Shown: positions 31,701-40,218, numbered from the stretch's first letter. The stretch is 64,000 nucleotides of DNA from Ypsolopha sequella (GCA_934047225.1 OW203997.1:8542417-8606416), one strand, 5' to 3'. Made by a program: numbers and translations. The notes: generated by a model not told the origin, from the sequence alone.

Positions 31701-32652
31701 AACAGTGGATGTGGATCCAAATTCGCTCACAATAAATAACGAACCAAATATAGTTGAAAATATTTGTGACAAAACAGAACCAGTAAAAGATAATGCAACG
31801 GAAACAGAAATGCATCCTCCGCCAACCGATACAAAACCAAATAACGACACCAAAGACGAAGTTTCAGAAACAACTAGTTTAAATACATCTGCAAATGAGA
31901 TAGATACAGCGGAAAGCGATGACGAAGCTTCTTTCGGTACCCCAGAGAATTCACCAAAGAGTAGAAGAAAATCGCTGAAAGGTAGATACGGAAAGGGCAA
32001 AGCACCGCCTCCACCAAAATCTGATGTTTATGGTGATGTCAAAGATCTCGATAAAAGTATTGATATTTCTGCTGTAACAACTCCCCACGAAAGCCTGGTT
32101 GATATTGTAAAATCTCTACCGAACACTACTTTCGAAGAAGGACGAGCAACCAGCAGTCTTATGGTAAATCCTATTGCTGAAAAGAAAAGGAGACACAAAT
32201 CTAAGTCGCCAGGCAATATCCCCAAAGGGAATAGTTCAGCTATAGGCAAATTATTACAATTGCCTGCAAAATTCGCTTTTTGGAATAAGAATGATAATAA
32301 ATCTAAAGGAGAAAGAGACAGCATGTCGATATCATCAGGCGACCTTAGTAGACGATCGTCCACAATGGAAGGTTCCGAAGATTTCCAATCTAGTAATGAT
32401 CTCCATACTATACCGGATACTGTAACGGAAAACGTTGAAAATTTTGAAGGAGTAAATAAAGCTGACGACCAAATAAGTTTTAAAGACGCATCTGACCTCG
32501 AGAGTGAAGTAATAACTCACGATATAATGGAAAAGAGTGATGCACTACAAAAATTAATTGAGGCGAAGATAGAAAGTCATCCAGAGTATAAATATGTTTT
32601 AGAAGAGAACGAACTACCAGCCACATCTAAGAGTACAGAGACGCAGGTTTAG
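19373..32652 (+). CDS. ReepA: REEP (receptor expression-enhancing protein, REEP1-4/ReepA type), gene span
   Basis: Seven phase-compatible exons: 19373-19795, 20958-21155, 23749-23862, 26825-26964, 27313-27432, 30182-30341 and 31165-32652. Exons 1-3 encode the TB2/DP1/HVA22 core: [18 protein letters not shown], then [45 protein letters not shown] and the amphipathic segment around [14 protein letters not shown]. This family inserts hairpin membrane segments into the ER, shapes tubules and links them to microtubules; REEP1 is a hereditary spastic paraplegia gene in people. Exon 4 gives the conserved [13 protein letters not shown] segment. The last exon adds about 495 acidic, Ser/Asn-rich, low-complexity residues. 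Alternative terminal exons at 24020, 24583 and possibly 33345 suggest several isoforms. The N-terminus is about 105 residues longer than the usual REEP start. Confidence 0.85.
20339..20543. mobile_element. MITE in REEP intron 1
   Basis: Imperfect inverted repeats: 'ccaaacttctagtccactct' at about 20392-20411 pairs with 'agagtggactaaaagtttgg' at about 20477-20496, and 'ctagtttcg' near 20344 with 'cgaaactag' near 20531. No coding sequence. Confidence 0.5.
20958..21155 (+). CDS. ReepA: REEP exon 2
   Basis: 66 codons, phase 0 on both sides (tttccag|GTAAAATGG … GCGAACAG|gtggga). It encodes [19 protein letters not shown] through [15 protein letters not shown], the membrane-hairpin core that is the most conserved part of REEP1-4. 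Confidence 0.9.
21202..21672. mobile_element. Composite tRNA-headed inverted-repeat element (REEP intron 2)
   Basis: The ends are inverted copies of a 29-bp sequence beginning 'attattagagtgcattac' and ending 'acttgcaac'. Inside, on the minus strand, a tRNA-like head (box A-like 'gtcggtagcgcgcctgtca', box B-like 'gcaggatcaaatcctgg' at about 21285-21345) leads into the left end. This is a SINE body whose tail forms one arm of the inverted repeat. A related copy is at 51631-51986. Confidence 0.6.
22151..22437. mobile_element. Palindromic MITE (REEP intron 2)
   Basis: The arms pair over more than 100 bases, for example 'ggacacgtattttttctttt' at about 22201-22220 with its complement near 22371-22390. 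The centre is 'gtgacgtcacgcctag' facing 'cttaggcgtgacgtcac'. It folds into a long hairpin and has no coding capacity. Confidence 0.65.
22560..23060. other. REEP intron 2, repeat-derived but unclassified
   Basis: 'ttagggtttcgtcaaaaaac' and 'ctgtctttctgtctgtcccc' resemble the 5' part of the moth repeat family at 2115. At 22925-22965 'gcgccacgccaagctcgg' pairs with 'tatggcgtggcgctt' in a short GC-rich hairpin. No gene is recognised. Confidence 0.35.
23128..23242 (-). mobile_element. tRNA-derived SINE, 3' fragment
   Basis: Read on the minus strand this matches the body of the SINE family at 5877 and 34052: 'taattatcggtgaaaagcgg', then 'gtgacttgcaatttacag' and 'gaacacctctga'. The tRNA-like head is missing. 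Confidence 0.55.
23371..23577. mobile_element. 207-bp near-perfect palindrome carrying tRNA B-box arms
   Basis: The halves are reverse complements with few mismatches, from 'ttaacattacatcattgcag' at 23371 to its complement ending at 23577. Each arm contains 'gggttcgaatcccggttc', which matches the B box and T-arm of a tRNA. It is bounded on both sides by SINE-like sequence. It would extrude a hairpin of about 95 bp. Confidence 0.7.
23602..23681 (-). mobile_element. tRNA-like SINE head
   Basis: On the minus strand 'gaccgagtggtagagcgctc' (A box), 'cctgctaaccca' (anticodon-loop-like) and 'gtgggttcaatccccgcgg' (B box) are spaced as in a tRNA. The acceptor ends do not pair, and the body continues 'tgtgtccgaagtacggcg', a block like the SINE tails elsewhere in the window. 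It is therefore a SINE head rather than a tRNA gene. Confidence 0.6.
23749..23862 (+). CDS. ReepA: REEP exon 3
   Basis: 38 codons, phase 0 (tttacag|GAAATAGAT … GCTATAAAG|gtgagt). It encodes [19 protein letters not shown] and [15 protein letters not shown], the conserved cytosolic amphipathic segment after the membrane core. The exon is the common donor for the alternative 3' exons. Confidence 0.88.
24020..24226 (+). CDS. ReepA: REEP alternative terminal exon A (candidate)
   Basis: It follows a good acceptor (gttcttcctag|ATTGTG) and is in phase with exon 3. It reads [18 protein letters not shown] … SYAKRDLI and stops after 68 residues. Splicing here would give a short isoform ending soon after the core. 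No homologue of this tail is recognised. The frame match and acceptor support it, and transcripts would settle it. Confidence 0.5.
   Translation: MVLAESNKEDPKKMVKIPQICDNQWSEMGKYSCKKMERQRSFQVDKNEVDFLKYLDLSVDSYAKRDLI
24583..24930 (+). CDS. ReepA: REEP alternative terminal exon B
   Basis: A pyrimidine-rich acceptor (ttcgctttgcgcag|AACTTC) in phase 0 leads to 115 residues and a stop. The segment [19 protein letters not shown] is followed by an acidic part ([20 protein letters not shown]) and a strongly basic tail ([20 protein letters not shown]). The charged layout looks like real coding sequence, and the tail could be a cytosolic or microtubule-contacting region. A likely polyadenylation signal (AATAAA) is near 25459. 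Confidence 0.65.
   Translation, partial: NFNLPNAEHNVRRAIEGRDVADGFQDTYDDLDYQNEPARLPQIIELDQDMAEDIGDHDKDDPDYVPDETSARSRGNVMRKRKVVKEKRPRSKSRGRRTRSQTATVESDKNEILID
25114..25317. mobile_element. MITE (REEP intron 3 region)
   Basis: The ends are 'ttaccgagcg' and its near-complement 'cgcccggtaa'. Inner arms pair strongly: 'aatgttagcctaggagcact' near 25172-25191 with the complement near 25258-25277, and 'taccaaatttggta' near both ends. It is non-coding. Confidence 0.65.
26503..26783. mobile_element. MITE just upstream of REEP exon 4
   Basis: The ends are 'gagggggttacg' and 'cgtaaccctc'. The arms share 'ggttattttgt', 'cggagcgaaaacagacgcac' with a diverged complement, and 'gatgatctcggc' with 'gagatcgtcgtacgtacg'. 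The element is GC-rich compared with the intron. Confidence 0.6.
26825..26964 (+). CDS. ReepA: REEP exon 4
   Basis: Acceptor tttccag|GGTGGT; donor TTAGGAG|gtgatt, leaving phase 2. It encodes [20 protein letters not shown], matching the Ser-rich 'LR+SFSMQDL' segment that follows the core in vertebrate REEP1. It then continues into [20 protein letters not shown]. Confidence 0.85.
27313..27432 (+). CDS. ReepA: REEP exon 5
   Basis: Acceptor atttcag|TGGATA, donor TTTGAC|gtaaga. The split codon AG|T joins exon 4 to [19 protein letters not shown], then [19 protein letters not shown]. It is Ser/Arg-rich and probably a phosphorylated linker. Reading phases match both neighbours. Confidence 0.82.
27446..27790 (-). 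mobile_element. LINE 3' tail fragment, minus strand
   Basis: Tandem 'caat' units at 27446-27468 are followed by 'aagtttatttgtccgaaagc'. Read on the minus strand this is a body ending in a (TGAT)n tail, the usual 3' end of several insect LINEs. The body is AT-rich and too short to keep coding sequence. Confidence 0.5.
27848..28012. mobile_element. MITE, copy 1 (paired with 41360)
   Basis: The ends are 'ctctaccgcgtaattctc' and 'gagaattacgcggtag'. The interior 'caaatgcatgcgaaattcaa' and 'gcgggcgtcgtcgcacgcac' is nearly identical to the copy at 41360-41523 (read on the other strand). An open frame crosses it in both copies, but this follows from sequence identity, not from a gene. Confidence 0.7.
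28331..29003. mobile_element. hAT-type non-autonomous transposon
   Basis: The ends are CAGCGGTCGT and ACGACCGCTG, perfect 10-bp terminal inverted repeats. The flanking octamers 'cactagaa' and 'cgctagat' match at 6 of 8 positions, the 8-bp duplication typical of hAT elements. Sub-terminal 'ggccgcaaatt' and 'gggccgctctttaacg' are of the kind seen in many hAT MITEs. No transposase frame is present in its 673 bp. It lies in REEP intron 5. Confidence 0.75.
29436..29560. mobile_element. MITE, copy 1 (paired with 43123)
   Basis: The ends are 'tgtcgattcg' and 'cgaatcgaca'. The core 'cttttcgatacagaaagaaa' recurs in opposite orientation at 43123-43270 inside NOP16 intron 2. Confidence 0.65.
29671..29933. 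mobile_element. MITE with TCAGTGGCGTGCATAGA ends
   Basis: The ends are reverse complements over 17 bases ('tcagtggcgtgcatagaac' and 'ctctatgcacgccactga'), and the inner arms also pair ('ttttccggaaaag', 'aaaaaatatgaaaaaaattt'). It is flanked by short A/T repeats. No coding sequence. Confidence 0.7.
30182..30341 (+). CDS. ReepA: REEP exon 6
   Basis: Acceptor ctttcacag|CCACAT, donor GCTGAG|gtctgc. The split codon AC|C gives T, then [36 protein letters not shown] and [10 protein letters not shown]. The GC-rich coding sequence contrasts with the AT-rich introns. Confidence 0.8.
30342..31164. other. REEP intron 6
   Basis: AT-rich intron with no recognised repeat or exon. The upstream polypyrimidine stretch 'cttttttatttaaag' forms the acceptor of exon 7. 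Confidence 0.5.
31165..32652 (+). CDS. ReepA: REEP exon 7 (long terminal exon)
   Basis: Acceptor tttttatttaaag|GACAGC in phase 0. It encodes about 495 residues starting [19 protein letters not shown], then a long Asn/Asp/Thr/Glu-rich disordered region. Short motifs follow, such as [18 protein letters not shown] (proline-rich) and [13 protein letters not shown]. The stop is at 32650. The final codons ACG CAG are followed by gtttag, a potential donor to 33345. Possible polyadenylation signals lie near 33014. Confidence 0.78.
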   Translation, partial: DSEVIIEELRDDDLDDYTSMPPLMNVPSPLYLSHSDPPFIYQYVGDQIRIVQVIGDPLKHLNKTTEKANQKDILSEAPANINSPAVGDKIVTQDLTQTNDYHNKVGIDNIGDTSLENHSSDADEKKVAQDLAQTDSNQNKIESETTDDTFFESIDQNNNDNKYDSTKDRNTLQVILETETVDVDPNSLTINNEPNIVENICDKTEPVKDNATETEMHPPPTDTKPNNDTKDEVSETTSLNTSANEIDTAESDDEASFGTPENSPKSRRKSLKGRYGKGKAPPPPKSDVYGDVKDLDKSIDISAVTTPHESLVDIVKSLPNTTFEEGRATSSLMVNPIAEKKRRHKSKSPGNIPKGNSSAIGKLLQLPAKFAFWNKNDNKSKGERDSMSISSGDLSRRSSTMEGSEDFQSSNDLHTIPDTVTENVENFEGVNKADDQISFKDASDLESEVITHDIMEKSDALQKLIEAKIESHPEYKYVLEENELPATSKSTETQV

Positions 32653-33344
32653 AGATGCATTCCCAAAGTCCTGAGCCCATTTATCATCATAATTCTTGAA
32701 GCTAAGAACAAACAGTATGTTGACTTTGCTTAGTTTTCCGTGTGCGTTTATTTTCATGCATGGTAAAAGAATAAAAACAGTGTATTGAGTGCTCCCTACA
32801 CTTGAAATTAATACTTATTTTCTACTGACTTTATAATCTCCCTTATTCTGTCAATATTCTGTAGTTATTTTCAAAACATAGTGCGTTTTATTTTTATATG
32901 TGTATGAATTTTATTTTCACATATTTTGTTGTATAAAGTTTTGTGTTCCACTTACTACGTAGAGTTAGTTCGTGTTGTATTATATTTATTTAACAAATTG
33001 AACAGAATAACCAAATAAAACAAATAAATAATGTTACCGAAAAATACATTGTTTATCTGACAACATCTATAGTAGCATGCTCATAACTGAGCATGGGTTT
33101 AATTTCACAAGAAAAATATCAAAAACTATATATTTTTGGCACTAGTTTGCAATAAGTTTACTTCAGCTGCTAATAGTTGTTGCCACATAAAGCAACTGTC
33201 GCGAATCCCGCCATTTTTGTGTCTTTAATAGAACTAAACTAGCTTATTTGTTCCACTTTCATACAATGGCGGAAATCGGGACAGTTACCATACCCGCTTT
33301 AGCTTCTTTGCAGTTGGTTATATAGATCTTATTTTTATTTTCAG

Positions 33345-33416
33345 ACAATGCTGACAGCCTCCGCCACAAACACAATCCCTCGCGTTAAAAAAAGCTCTAA
33401 AAGGAAAACAACATAA
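33345..33416 (+). CDS. Possible extra REEP 3' exon
   Basis: Acceptor tttttattttcag|ACAATG in phase 0. It encodes 23 residues, TMLTASATNTIPRVKKSSK plus RKTT, then TAA. It would join the ACG CAG|gtttag donor at the end of exon 7 in frame, replacing that exon's stop. The short length makes chance possible. Confidence 0.3.
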   Translation, partial: TMLTASATNTIPRVKKSSKRKTT

Positions 33417-34050
33417 ATTAATCTTCCTTAAAAGTAGGTATCGAATATTCCGTGGAGAATGCAACGTTCATGATGCATTTCGTAACGAAAAAAAACGAAA
33501 GGATAACTGTTGCGAACAAAACAATAAATGCTCTCTCTAAAAAAATCGTAATTATTATCAACTCGCTCTATTTATAGGGAAAATTACGTCTGTGTAGCCA
33601 GAGAATATAAAGTATTACTACGTAAAGAAGCGACACTCACCTCCCCGCGCGAATTTAACGTCCCCCGCGGTCCCCCGCAAGTTAGTGGAAATCTGGAGTC
33701 AGGCAGAGCTCGATTACCACTCGTTTGCTGCGCGCGTGTTTTGTTACAAAGTTTTATCACGATACTGATTTTTAATCAGTATGGTGCGTTATTGCAGTGT
33801 TTATGCCTGGAAAACTTTTTTTCAAAAATTAGAATTGCGTGATCAAACCTTACAATTTCGTTCAGTAACGCATTTGGAACAATAAAATCAGTATTTATAA
33901 CTTTCCATGTTTTGACAAGTTTTAATTTTTTTTCCAAAATTTATGTTTAAGTAGTTGTTAATTATATGATGATCATTTATGCTATACGAAACTATATAGG
34001 TATCTACTAAGCTTAGGCATACTCTATATATATTCTTTTAAAGTAACGAA
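33417..34050. other. Intergenic DNA after REEP
   Basis: No gene is recognised. A CpG-rich patch at about 33640-33730 ('ctccccgcgcgaatttaacg') stands out from its AT-rich surroundings and may be part of a dispersed repeat. Confidence 0.35.
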
Positions 34051-34051
34051 A

Positions 34052-34405
34052 AAGCAGCTGTAACTCAGGGGTAGAACGCTAGCCTCTTAATCTTGAGATG
34101 ATTAAGGTTCGATCTCCGGTCGGGCATGCACCAATGAGTTCTTCGGAATTTACATAATGTGCATAGTATTTGCTAATAAGTACTTGTGAACAGTGAAGGA
34201 AAACATAGTAAGGAAACCTGCATGCCCTAAAAAGAGTGTATTTGTGCCCGAAGAACGATGATAGGGCTCACCCCCCATCACGTTGGGACGTAATATTTGC
34301 AGGTGAAACGCGGGTTTACCGAGTGTGGGTGGACTGTGACTTGCATTTCAAAGTTCACACTCGGAACACATCCGACACCCCCCGGGGCATTCAGGTCGTA
34401 ACGAT
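34052..34405 (+). mobile_element. tRNA-derived SINE, copy 2 (most complete)
   Basis: Head 'gtaactcaggggtagaacgc' (A box), 'aaggttcgatctccgg' (B box), then 'cgggcatgcaccaatgagtt', 'gtgaaggaaaaca', 'atagggctcaccccc', 'tgacttgcatttca', 'cactcggaacaca'. The same block order occurs in the copies at 5877, 44560 and 62755, which defines the family. Confidence 0.75.
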
Positions 34406-34414
34406 TTATATACA

Positions 34415-34694
34415 TATATAAGGTTAAATAACATTATTTGGCGAAACTCAAAACAAAGGTAGTACATACTAGTCTATATGGACAACTGTTTGTATGGGAG
34501 CTAAGCGAAATTCTTAACTTTTTTTCACTTCCTCCCATACAAATTGCTCCGATCAGCTGACTCGTCCAGTATGGAAAGGTGAAAACGAATTTTAAGAATT
34601 TTTCACTATCCTATTAAAAAAAGTTATTCATATGGACATGTTCTACATATGTTTCAAATTTCGCCAACTAATTGAATTTAACCTTGTATATATA
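34415..34694. mobile_element. MITE abutting the 34.69-kb foldback
   Basis: The ends 'tatataaggttaaat' and 'tttaaccttgtatata' are reverse complements, with 'ttggcgaaac' and 'tttcgccaa' further in. Its right end overlaps the start of the next element in a run of TA. Confidence 0.55.
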
Positions 34695-35706
34695 TACAGG
34701 GTGGAAAAAATGAAAGGGCCCTGGAGGGGAACTACCTTAAATCCTTTAGTTAGCTCATTTTACTAAAAGGAAACATTCCTTTATTTTTTAAAAGAAACAA
34801 AACTGCATTCAAAGATCTTCTAAAATTTGCTTGTCTCACCCGGGAACTGAACCAACTAAAAATAAAAAAAATAAACCCTCGCTATTTTATTATACGAATC
34901 GGTAAGATTATTGTTCAGGATTAAATTTGCCGAATAAACATTTAGCCTTACACTCATATGTTGTACGAGATACCCATGAAATTGAATATTTATTACAAGT
35001 TTTTTATTAACAATACCTAATACTGTTCACTTGTAAAGTAATAATTATACGCCATTATTACACAATGACAGCACGGAATGAAAGCAAAACAAAACAAAAT
35101 TTGAATTTCGAACGAAATTTATGGTTCGAACTTCAAATTTGAAAAAAAAAATACGTTCCTTTTTTAAACTTTTCGTCAGTACGCCTAGTGCAAGAAGTAA
35201 TTGTGCTCTGCATACATTTCTTATTACCATTTAACGATTTTCTTATTGAAGTCTTCAACAAGGTACTTAAGATAAATAACATTAGCAAGCTTTTACTTCA
35301 TACGATGTCTTTGGATGTAAGAGAGATAAGAAAATTATAACGTGTCATTTACTTGTTACAAGTGAACAGTACTAGGCATTGTTATCAAAGAACTTGTAAT
35401 AAATATTTCATTTCATGAGTATCTCGTACAACAGATGAGTGTAAGACCAAATGTTTATTATACAAATTTTATTCTGAACAATAATCCTACCGATTCGTAT
35501 GATAAAATAGCGCGGGTTTATTTTTTTAATTTTTAATTGGTTTGATTCCTGGGTAAGACAAGCGAATTTCAGAATATCTTTGAATGCAGTTTTGTTTCTT
35601 TTAAAAAATAAAGGAATGTTTCCTTTCAGTAAAATGACCTAACTAAAGGATTTAAGGTAGTTCCCCTCCAGGGCCCTTAAATTTTTTCCACCCTGTATAT
35701 ACATAT
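34689..35706. mobile_element. Foldback DNA element with ~340-bp inverted repeats
   Basis: The arms 34689-35040 and 35342-35706 are reverse complements for roughly 340 bases. They begin 'tatacagggtggaaaaaa' and carry 'gggccctggaggggaacta' and its complement. The roughly 300-bp centre has no transposase. 'TATACAGGGTG' termini occur in several insect DNA-transposon families. Confidence 0.75.
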
Positions 35707-37174
35707 ATTTTTTTAATACTGGTTAATCCACGGGGAACCAGAAATTGGACTACGCTAAAATTTAGGAAGAGAATCACATAAGTTGCTGACTTATATTGTG
35801 TCCCTCTCTGGCGACGACGCTCACACGATTGCTGCCAGCCCTAGACTAGCTCACGCACACACACAAGCGTGTGCGGACAAGCCAGATGCGCGCGTGAGAG
35901 TGTAGGTAAATAACTTGAGCCTTGACTATGAAGTGTCGGGGGTGTGGTGTAGCCCCCTCGCAGTGAGCTAAGGACTAATACATAGTCATAAACCAAAATA
36001 ACAACTGCTATTCGGAAATAGTACATTACGATACGAGAGCGATGAAACGTTTTCTGACGAGTGTGAGTTTGCGGCACGAGCCGAAGGCGAGTGCTGCAAT
36101 CACACGAGTCGAGAAAAAGTTTCTCGCACGAGTTTCGTATAATTTTTTATAGCACAAGTGCGGAAAATGCCGACTTTACGCGCGCGCAGCGTGCGTAAAG
36201 CGGTCATTTTATGCACGGTGTGCTATAAAATCATTATATTGGAACTTATTTCTATCTACCAAAATATTTTAGATCAAATAGTGAGGGTGTAAAGAGTTGT
36301 TATTGTTATCAGAATAATCCTAAATTAATTACTTACATTTATAGGTATAATACGAAATCGTCTCATGAATAGATTTTGGTAGTAACCTAGGTATTATCAA
36401 GTACTAATGGATGATGCATCTTCCTTACATTATTATTATTAGGTAATATACCTAAAATCTTATGCACAATATAGAACAATGCATGGCGAATGTTAAAACG
36501 AACAAATTCCGTCTCTGAAGCATCTAATGCACTTTTGTTATACAATTTTATGAGAAATAATTCTCACTTTTGATGCTCTATCTACATAATGTATATTATT
36601 TAATTTTGCATACCTTTGGTACTACGGTCTTTTCATTTCAATCGAAATTTACATTTTATTTTAATTAGTTATTAGATGAACATTATTAGGAGTCCATACA
36701 TTATTAACAATGTCTTTTTTTATTCTACCGAATTTTATTATTAATTTTCCGCACATTCTTTTTATATTGAAATTTGTGAATTTATTGTGATGAAAACATT
36801 GGTGATTTATAATTTTGCCAAAATTTGCCAAATATGAAACTTTAGTAACTCAACAGTTAGTGAAATTTATTTTGTATTGTAGTTAGTAGATATTGTTTTA
36901 GGCGAGTAGTACATAAAGAAAACCTAGTCTTCGTATTTATTATCTACTTTAGCTTTCATATCAAAACTATATCAATGAGAGCCGAAATGAAGCTGTGCGT
37001 AATTTATTATACCTAGCTAATTTAATATTACTCCGGAAATTTAAAGGTTTTTGTATAAAGGCATTACTTTACCACATAATTTGTTCAAAAATGAAACGAA
37101 TGCAAGAGAGTTTCTAACATGTGTATTAAACAAAATTGTAATTATAAAATATAATCTTACCATTCGGCTTTTCT
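35707..37174. other. Unassigned intergenic DNA
   Basis: At 35820-36230 there is a CpG-richer stretch with 'cgaaggcgagtgctgcaatc' and 'gcacgagtttcgtataa', the style of a dispersed moth repeat. 36230-37174 is AT-rich with nothing recognisable. Confidence 0.35.
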
Positions 37175-37420
37175 TTATAAATATTGATATGTATAGTGTT
37201 TTTTTTTTTATTATATACAGTAATTAATAAAAGCAAGATATATTTCAAGTCCTCTTAGACTCAGCATCAGTTGCATTGATTGACAATAGAAAATGTATTA
37301 AAATGTGTTATATTGTCAATCAATGCAACTGATGCCGAGTCCAAGAGGACTCGAAATATATCTTTCTTTTATTAATTAATGTATATAATAAAAAAAAACA
37401 CTATGTATATCAATATTCAT
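37175..37420. mobile_element. Palindromic MITE
   Basis: The arms pair over about 110 bases: 'aagtcctcttagactcagca' near 37248 with the complement near 37330, 'tgattgacaata' with 'tattgtcaatca', and 'tataaatattgatatgtata' at the outer end. Confidence 0.65.
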
Positions 37421-37801
37421 AAACAAAATTGTAAATATTCATGTCATGAAAATAGCCTTAATCTAATGCTAAGCTAATAAACGCAAAGCAGGGATCTCAT
37501 TACAAGTACATCATCATAACAATGTATGCAAGAAATCTCTAATTGATGGTTTGTAATACTCATCGATACGATTTTGCTGTTACCTCTTTTATCTCTGCAA
37601 ATAGAGTGGGTGAAAAGATTAACCCACACGAATGCGGGCGTAAACAGCCAGCGGAAGCGGCAACTGAGGTAGCGGTCAACTACAGCAGATTTGGTACGTT
37701 ACGTGGCCAATGTAAAATAAGTTGTTTATTGCTGGAGTCGCACCTGCGTCTATTGTCCCGAAGCTTCATTTATGCGTTTTATTCGCGAAGATAGCCGTTA
37801 A

Positions 37802-38013
37802 GGGTACTCAAACAAAAATCAGTGAAATCCACGAAATATCGTGCAAAACTGTTTCTCCCTGGGCAGCCATTCTATAAAAGTCTTTTTCATTAAATAAGAA
37901 CTATTACGAAAGACTTTACCTATTCTTTGCTAGTTTCATAGAATTCCAAGCTATCAGGAGAAACAGTTTTCCATGATATCTCGTGGATTTCACTGATTTT
38001 TGTTTGAGCACCC
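37802..38013. mobile_element. TTAA-bounded MITE (GGGTACTC termini)
   Basis: TTAA at 37798-37801 and 38014-38017 bounds inverted ends GGGTACTCAAAC and GTTTGAGCACCC. The arms continue with 'aaaaatcagtgaaatccacg' and complement, then 'aaactgtttctcc'. A TTAA duplication is the piggyBac signature. Confidence 0.75.
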
Positions 38014-38017
38014 TTAA

Positions 38018-38628
38018 ATTGGTGGTTACATCCATAGACTTGGGATATACTGCTATATCTTAAGTCCACGGTTACATCTGTGTATCGCGTCATAGTCAGA
38101 TGCGACCCAGCATTAAAAAAATAAAAGACAGTGTAGGCGCAACTGTTACCATTTTTAATTATTATGAAAATGTGGGAGGCTTTTTATCGAGATTCTGAAT
38201 TTACTCGTGTTAAAACCTGTTGAATGTAGGATACAATATTAATGTTGTTACCATTACCATTCATTACGTTTGGTTGTTCCTCCCCAATTGAAAAAGGATG
38301 TCGAGTTCCTCAATTAATATAGTTCTATAATCATAGTTACCTTTTATGATAATGGTTATTTCGCTGTCACGACATATTTAATTAAGATTGTTTTTATTAT
38401 GACTGCATTTTGTCATGACATGAAGTTACCTTAGTAATTTTGTTACCTGCATAATATAATATAAAAATAAATGTTTATGGAGTCTGGTTTGAAAATATTT
38501 TGTGTTTGAATGAGTTCTTTAAATAAACTACTGCTACATTTTACTGTCATTTCTTTTATTTTCATAAAAACGCAAGGCACTTTCTAAAAAATATCTGTGA
38601 AATTATTAGTTATTACATAATAAAATAC
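38018..38628. other. Region 3' of TEX10
   Basis: AT-rich. On the minus strand 'gaaaataaaagaaatg' near 38560 provides an AATAAA polyadenylation signal for TEX10. No gene is recognised. Confidence 0.4.
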
Positions 38629-40218
38629 TTATTCATAAATTCCACCACTCCGTAATCTTAACGTATCAAAAACGTACTTCCCATGATCACCCCCGTAAAC
38701 ACCATCCAACAGCTGATTTTCTAACAAATTCAAGGATTCATCGTCCCAACATCTGATCCAATATAACAAGGAAAACAATTTATAAATACTAGTATCATCC
38801 TTGCGATCTGCTACTCTGATTTTTGGCAGGTTTCCTATAACCGCTGACAATTTAGGCTTTAAAACATTGTTAAAAACTTGGTTACTTCTAACAGCAAACT
38901 TATGAATAATGTCAACAGTTTGAGCTGTAACAGTTTGTTCTAAAAGAATGTCAGGCAGATTTGTGACCCATTTTTCGTAAGCTTCACTTGAATGAAAATG
39001 GGCCAATTTATCATTTAAAGCTATCTGACATAGTAATGAGAAAATCTTTTGCCTGAAACTACTGGACATGGTCTGATTAAAATAAGTCCAGATTATCTTT
39101 CTGAAAAGGGCATCCATGATTGTTAGACTTTTTGTCCAATTGTTAACTTCTTTAGAGAAAATGGTCTGCAATATTTTGACTACCGCATCATTTACATGGT
39201 CCTGTGTGTTCTGATTGAAAGTTCTCTCAATATAATTCAGGAGGGAAGAAACTTCAGTGTTCTGATTCTTTATATTCACATTTGGATTTAAAGTAATGAA
39301 CATGTGACAAATCTCTAAATTCTGAACAACTAATTTTGGATCCGTAATTGTATCTTCAAATATTGAAGAAACTGAAGAATTCATATTCTTTCCTCTATTT
39401 CTTAGATTAGTGACATATGGGAAAGATTGAAATACATGCTGGGTGAATGGCTGCTTGTATTTTTGGCAGAAGAAGTTGACAAAATTGGTGCTTGGGGTTT
39501 TCTTATCAAGGTATTTTACCAGTTCCCAAATCAGTGATATTACTTCAAGAGTATGCTTTAACAATCCAGCTGCATCTTCATTTACAACAGTTTCAATGTT
39601 TTTCTCTTTATTTGCATTTGGACAGACCTCAAGCCAGGTCTCGAACAAGAGAGGCATTAGAGTATCAATGTACGTTTTAAACTTTTCAGCCTCATCTTGG
39701 GGACCTTGGTCTTGTTGAGAATTTTTCGAGGAAAAGCAAGATAGATAGCAGACAGATGTGTAGCTTGGATTAAACAATGAGAATTGATTGAATTTAGTTT
39801 CATCAAACTTCATAGTTGTTTTTGCCATTGGCTTCTCAGTATTACTTATGTTGTTGCATTCAATATACTTGTGAAGAAACTCTTGAAGTCGGTGTAAAAC
39901 TTTTACTCTCCATCTGGCACTTGTAATTTGGCTGTCCATGTTAACAGTCAGTGTTCTGCCAGGTTTCGAGTCAACTCTTAGCTTTGAAATCATGTCCAGG
40001 AAGTTTGGAATGATTTTATGGAAGTCTTTGGCTATCCTTTCCGGTGTGCACAGAAGAAGTGTGTCGAGGAACAACAAGGAGTCTTCCTGTATTCTGTTGT
40101 CAATATGGGTCATAGCACTTCTGAGGTAAGTGCACATGATGTCAAAGAAAGGTTCTGTTTTATCGAGGGAAGCACTGGACAACATTAGATGTATAACTTT
40201 AAGGGATTCCCGTCGCAC
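38629..40218 (-). CDS. Tex10: TEX10 exon 2
   Basis: Acceptor on the minus strand is ttattacag|GTGCGACGG, in phase 0. 529 codons follow, starting VRRESLKVIHLMLSSASLD and ending LRLRSGGIYE, stop TAA at 38629. It is mostly helical with no catalytic motif. An apparent start in this frame is only the first GTG after the splice site. Confidence 0.85.
   Translation of the reverse strand: MRRESLKVIHLMLSSASLDKTEPFFDIMCTYLRSAMTHIDNRIQEDSLLFLDTLLLCTPERIAKDFHKIIPNFLDMISKLRVDSKPGRTLTVNMDSQITSARWRVKVLHRLQEFLHKYIECNNISNTEKPMAKTTMKFDETKFNQFSLFNPSYTSVCYLSCFSSKNSQQDQGPQDEAEKFKTYIDTLMPLLFETWLEVCPNANKEKNIETVVNEDAAGLLKHTLEVISLIWELVKYLDKKTPSTNFVNFFCQKYKQPFTQHVFQSFPYVTNLRNRGKNMNSSVSSIFEDTITDPKLVVQNLEICHMFITLNPNVNIKNQNTEVSSLLNYIERTFNQNTQDHVNDAVVKILQTIFSKEVNNWTKSLTIMDALFRKIIWTYFNQTMSSSFRQKIFSLLCQIALNDKLAHFHSSEAYEKWVTNLPDILLEQTVTAQTVDIIHKFAVRSNQVFNNVLKPKLSAVIGNLPKIRVADRKDDTSIYKLFSLLYWIRCWDDESLNLLENQLLDGVYGGDHGKYVFDTLRLRSGGIYE

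Noticed and set aside
35841..36077. 78-codon minus-strand frame
   Set aside because: It lies in a CpG-rich dispersed repeat and matches no family.
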